Shown in pieces: positions 6,258 through 8,096 of a stretch of 8,096 bases of DNA. Numbering within the stretch: the first letter of the stretch is position 1; every line of letters starts with the position of its first letter. The translations under genes and the position numbers were made by a program. Below the pieces are notes generated by a model, which was given only the letters and a program-made list of their open reading frames with translations, had not been told where the DNA came from and searched no databases. The stretch comes from Planctomycetota bacterium (GTDB lineage: Bacteria > Planctomycetota > SZUA-567 > H5-PLA8): positions 1-8,096 of the forward strand of contig JANXLS010000347.1 in the NCBI GenBank assembly GCA_025355035.1, given 5' to 3'.

Positions 6258-6649
6258 TCCACAGCGATTCGAGCCTGCCGAATGATTAATTTAAGTAAAA
6301 ATCGAATGTGACTTAAAATAGATCGGAGCACGCGGCGGATTGCTTTAGATCAAAATACGTTAAAGTCATACATTTCAATGCATTAGGCGTCTATTATTGT
6401 CCGATAAGCGACTTTTCGTGGGAAAGGACGGCCTGCACCGATGCTTTTTTCGGAATAATCGCCGAAGTGGCGTCATTACCGGACGTCTGAATCGTTGAAT
6501 TTATGCACGCGAAGTATAATCAGATTTGAAGCGAGGTGCGGACGTTTTGACCGCATCGTAAACGCGGCGCGGATGTCTCGGTCGAGCGGCAGGGTGGCTC
6601 GGCGGGGATGTCGGCGCCGCGTGTTTTTGTGAGTCGTGTTGGGTTTGTA
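6258..6649. other. Intergenic region between alr and the exported-protein gene
   Basis: About 390 bases without a convincing gene. It must contain the alr promoter (minus strand), but no hexamer pair with good spacing stands out in the AT-rich stretch 6280-6420. A TATAAT occurs at 6516-6521 on the plus strand without a usable -35 and with no plus-strand gene ahead of it. The right part is GC-rich and holds a nested inverted repeat (6562-6622) behind the stop codon of the exported-protein gene. Confidence 0.5.
6562..6622. repeat. Nested inverted repeat, possible terminator or structured RNA
   Basis: ACGCGGCGC (6562-6570) pairs perfectly with GCGCCGCGT (6614-6622). Inside it CGAGC (6583-6587) pairs with GCTCG (6597-6601), and a GGATGTC heptamer occurs just inside each outer arm as a direct repeat (6571-6577, 6606-6612). 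It begins 28 bases past the stop of the minus-strand gene that ends at 6650. Read on that strand it is followed by only three T, so it is a weak intrinsic terminator; a T5 run occurs on the opposite strand. A structured 3' end is an alternative. Confidence 0.4.
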
Positions 6650-7843
6650 CTAATCGTAGTTTTGAACAACCGCTCCGGATTTTAAGCGGGTGCCGGGGAG
6701 GAGTAGTTTTAGGTCGAAGCGGCTCGTGATTTCGGCTTTGTTTTCGATCGGTTTGCGCGGTTTTTCGGAGACGAGTTTTCCGTTTTTGTCATACTTCTTT
6801 TCGTTTTCCTGATTCGTTTTTCCATAGAAGAAAAAGTTGAAGCTTTCGTGGCGGTCCACCATCCAGCCGCGTTCAACGTCGAAGACGGCTGTGCCTTCGC
6901 CGGAGACGCGATGGGTGATGCGGCTGGCTACTAAGAATTCTTCGGGGAAGCGTTGTGAAAATTCGGGGAAAGATGAATCGAATGTGCCGGCGATTTGATA
7001 GTCGATCGTGGCGACTTTACCGGAAGGAGAGTCCTTCACTTCGCGCAGACGAGCATTGAAGATGATGTCGAATTGGGTTGGGAAGACTCTGGCGGCGAGG
7101 CCTTGCTCGAGCGGGATGATTGTGGGGACTCGGAAGCGCCAGGTGTCGCCGGGCGCAACGGCTCGCTCGGGGAAGATCGGGAACATGTAGTGCGGCGCTT
7201 CGTTGATGCAGACGTGTGGCTGCGGGATGTTTTCAATTTTCGAGATGCGTTCCTGGAGGATATCGATTTTCTCGTCGTCGGTGACGATGGATACGCGCTT
7301 GGGGTCTTCGTTCACGACGCTGCCGTGAACGTAACTACCATCTTTGAGTGTCACCAATTGCATCGATTTGTAGGCCAAGCGATTTTGTTTGTCGAAGGCA
7401 TAGCAGCGGAGCGATTTGCCGACGATGCTGAAATTCGGCCCCATGTCGATCAGGTCGTTGGAGTTATCGAGCACCTTTTCGATAGGCTTTCCATTCTCGA
7501 GTTTTTCGTTGCGTCTGCGATCTGTGAAGGTGCGCCAGAAGGCCATTTGGTCGCGGCCCTCTTCCTGATTGGCGCAGAGGGCGTTAAGGTAGAAGGTATC
7601 TACTTCGTGGTAGGAATTTCCAGACTTTTGTTCACGATCCATGCTGCCTTGAAAGACCATCGATTTACCAATAACGCGTTTGACTCGGAGCGTGACGGCC
7701 GGGCCGGGGACGACTCCCTGATGCCAGGTGATGGGCGGCTCGGGTTGCTTTTCGGATTTGGCAGGTTCAGCGTTTGGGGTAGCCGCTACGAGGTGCGTTG
7801 TCAGGGTGATCGCTATCGATAGACAGAGTATGAGTTTTGGCAT
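6650..7843 (-). CDS. Exported hypothetical protein with signal peptide
   Basis: Encodes 397 residues of a family I do not recognise. The start at ATG 7843 is supported by AGGA (7852-7849) five bases upstream. The N-terminus MPKLILCLSIAITLTTHLVA is a typical signal peptide, with likely cleavage after VAA (residue 21), followed by a Pro/Glu/Lys-rich linker (22-38). The cysteine at residue 7 is too early for a lipobox, so a periplasmic or secreted protein is more likely than a lipoprotein. The mature part looks beta-rich, with alternating hydrophobic and charged residues, three cysteines and motifs such as APGDTWRF and GTAVFDVERGW. No membrane segment is present after the signal, and no catalytic motif is visible. 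The upstream neighbour on the same strand ends about 190 bases away, across a repeat region, so the two are probably not in one tight operon. Function unknown. Confidence 0.8.
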   Translation of the reverse strand: MPKLILCLSIAITLTTHLVAATPNAEPAKSEKQPEPPITWHQGVVPGPAVTLRVKRVIGKSMVFQGSMDREQKSGNSYHEVDTFYLNALCANQEEGRDQMAFWRTFTDRRRNEKLENGKPIEKVLDNSNDLIDMGPNFSIVGKSLRCYAFDKQNRLAYKSMQLVTLKDGSYVHGSVVNEDPKRVSIVTDDEKIDILQERISKIENIPQPHVCINEAPHYMFPIFPERAVAPGDTWRFRVPTIIPLEQGLAARVFPTQFDIIFNARLREVKDSPSGKVATIDYQIAGTFDSSFPEFSQRFPEEFLVASRITHRVSGEGTAVFDVERGWMVDRHESFNFFFYGKTNQENEKKYDKNGKLVSEKPRKPIENKAEITSRFDLKLLLPGTRLKSGAVVQNYD

Positions 7844-7911
7844 GGTGGTCCTGACTGTGATTTAACTGCTTAAAGACAATCTAAACATTACTTTGTTTAA
7901 CCAGAAGTCCA

Positions 7912-7946
7912 ATTTGTCATTTGGCATTTGTAATTTGATATTTGTC
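7912..7946 (+). repeat. Five tandem heptamers of ATTTGNN type
   Basis: Five consecutive seven-base units: ATTTGTC, ATTTGGC, ATTTGTA, ATTTGAT, ATTTGTC. The ATTTG core is invariant and the last two bases vary. Together with the inverted array at 7985-8005 it forms a large imperfect hairpin; ATTTGTCAT (7940-7948) pairs perfectly with ATGACAAAT (7983-7991). It resembles the short tandem heptanucleotide repeats known from some bacterial genomes, such as those of cyanobacteria. Confidence 0.65.
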
Positions 7947-7984
7947 ATCTTTGCTACTATCTCGCCGAACGCATTGTTAAGAAT

Positions 7985-8005
7985 GACAAATCATAAATGA
8001 CAAAT
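7985..8005 (-). repeat. Three tandem heptamers, inverted relative to the first array
   Basis: On the minus strand the units are ATTTGTC, ATTTATG and ATTTGTC, the same heptamer as at 7912-7946 in opposite orientation, 38 bases away. The array sits about 26 bases past the stop of the partial gene at the right edge, so the hairpin formed by the two arrays may end or stabilise that transcript. Confidence 0.6.
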
Positions 8006-8031
8006 AATAGCGTCAATATAAGGACCAAACA

Positions 8032-8096
8032 TTATTTAATCTTAAGTGTCCGATCCAGGAAATCGCTAAGTACCTTCGGAAAACCATCGCCGCTCG
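8032..8096 (-). CDS. 3' end of an unidentified gene, cut by the window edge
   Basis: Read on the minus strand from 8094, an open frame gives SGDGFPKVLSDFLDRTLKIK and a TAA stop at 8034-8032. The run of an amphipathic helix (KVLSDFLDRTLK) closing the protein resembles the C-termini of alpha/beta hydrolase or S9 peptidase proteins, but 20 residues are too few to claim this. The gene enters from the right and is oriented like alr and the exported-protein gene. Confidence 0.5.
   Translation of the reverse strand, partial: SGDGFPKVLSDFLDRTLKIK

Noticed and set aside
6995..7822. Open frame on the plus strand opposite the exported-protein gene
   Set aside because: The minus-strand gene has a signal peptide, a good ribosome binding site and balanced composition. 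The plus-strand product is Asp/Val/Phe-rich and lacks any recognisable motif.
7912..8005. CRISPR-like array
   Set aside because: The units are seven bases long, contiguous and without unique spacers, and the two arrays are inverted to each other.

Overview
The window appears to be a junction between an integrated mobile element (about 1-4590) and an ordinary bacterial chromosome (about 4590-8096). The right part carries a housekeeping alanine racemase gene and a gene for an exported protein with a type I signal peptide. This fits a Gram-negative-type bacterium, possibly from a poorly sampled lineage, but the sequence alone does not let me name the phylum. The left part is visibly AT-richer than the racemase region.

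Left part: position 1 opens with what may be the last 15 codons of a plus-strand gene. About 700 bases without a convincing gene follow. The main gene (756-3581, +) encodes a roughly 940-residue fusion of an archaeo-eukaryotic-type primase/polymerase (PrimPol) domain and a superfamily 2 helicase, with four cysteines placed as in iron-sulphur helicases. A perfect 15-bp palindrome lies just before and just after this gene, with a third copy and a half copy further upstream. All are in the same orientation and all are outside genes. Next come two small genes (3859-4191 and 4195-4488) that are tandem paralogs of unknown function, then a hairpin terminator, three short direct repeats, and a truncated tRNA-Met gene on the minus strand.

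Reading of the junction: the tRNA keeps its acceptor, D and anticodon 5' parts, then breaks off in the anticodon arm. The element-side sequence beyond it starts with a small inverted repeat and the three direct repeats, the layout of a tyrosine-recombinase attachment site with arm-type sites. No integrase gene is visible; it would have to lie left of the window. The inferred module is an integrative element that carries its own replication primase-helicase, a dispersed operator set and a pair of small accessory proteins.

Right part: alr (minus, preferred GTG start at 6218) is followed leftward by about 300 bases without a gene. To its right are about 390 gene-free bases with a nested inverted repeat, the exported hypothetical protein (6650-7843, minus), an inverted pair of heptanucleotide repeat arrays (7912-8005), and the last 20 codons of another minus-strand gene running off the edge.
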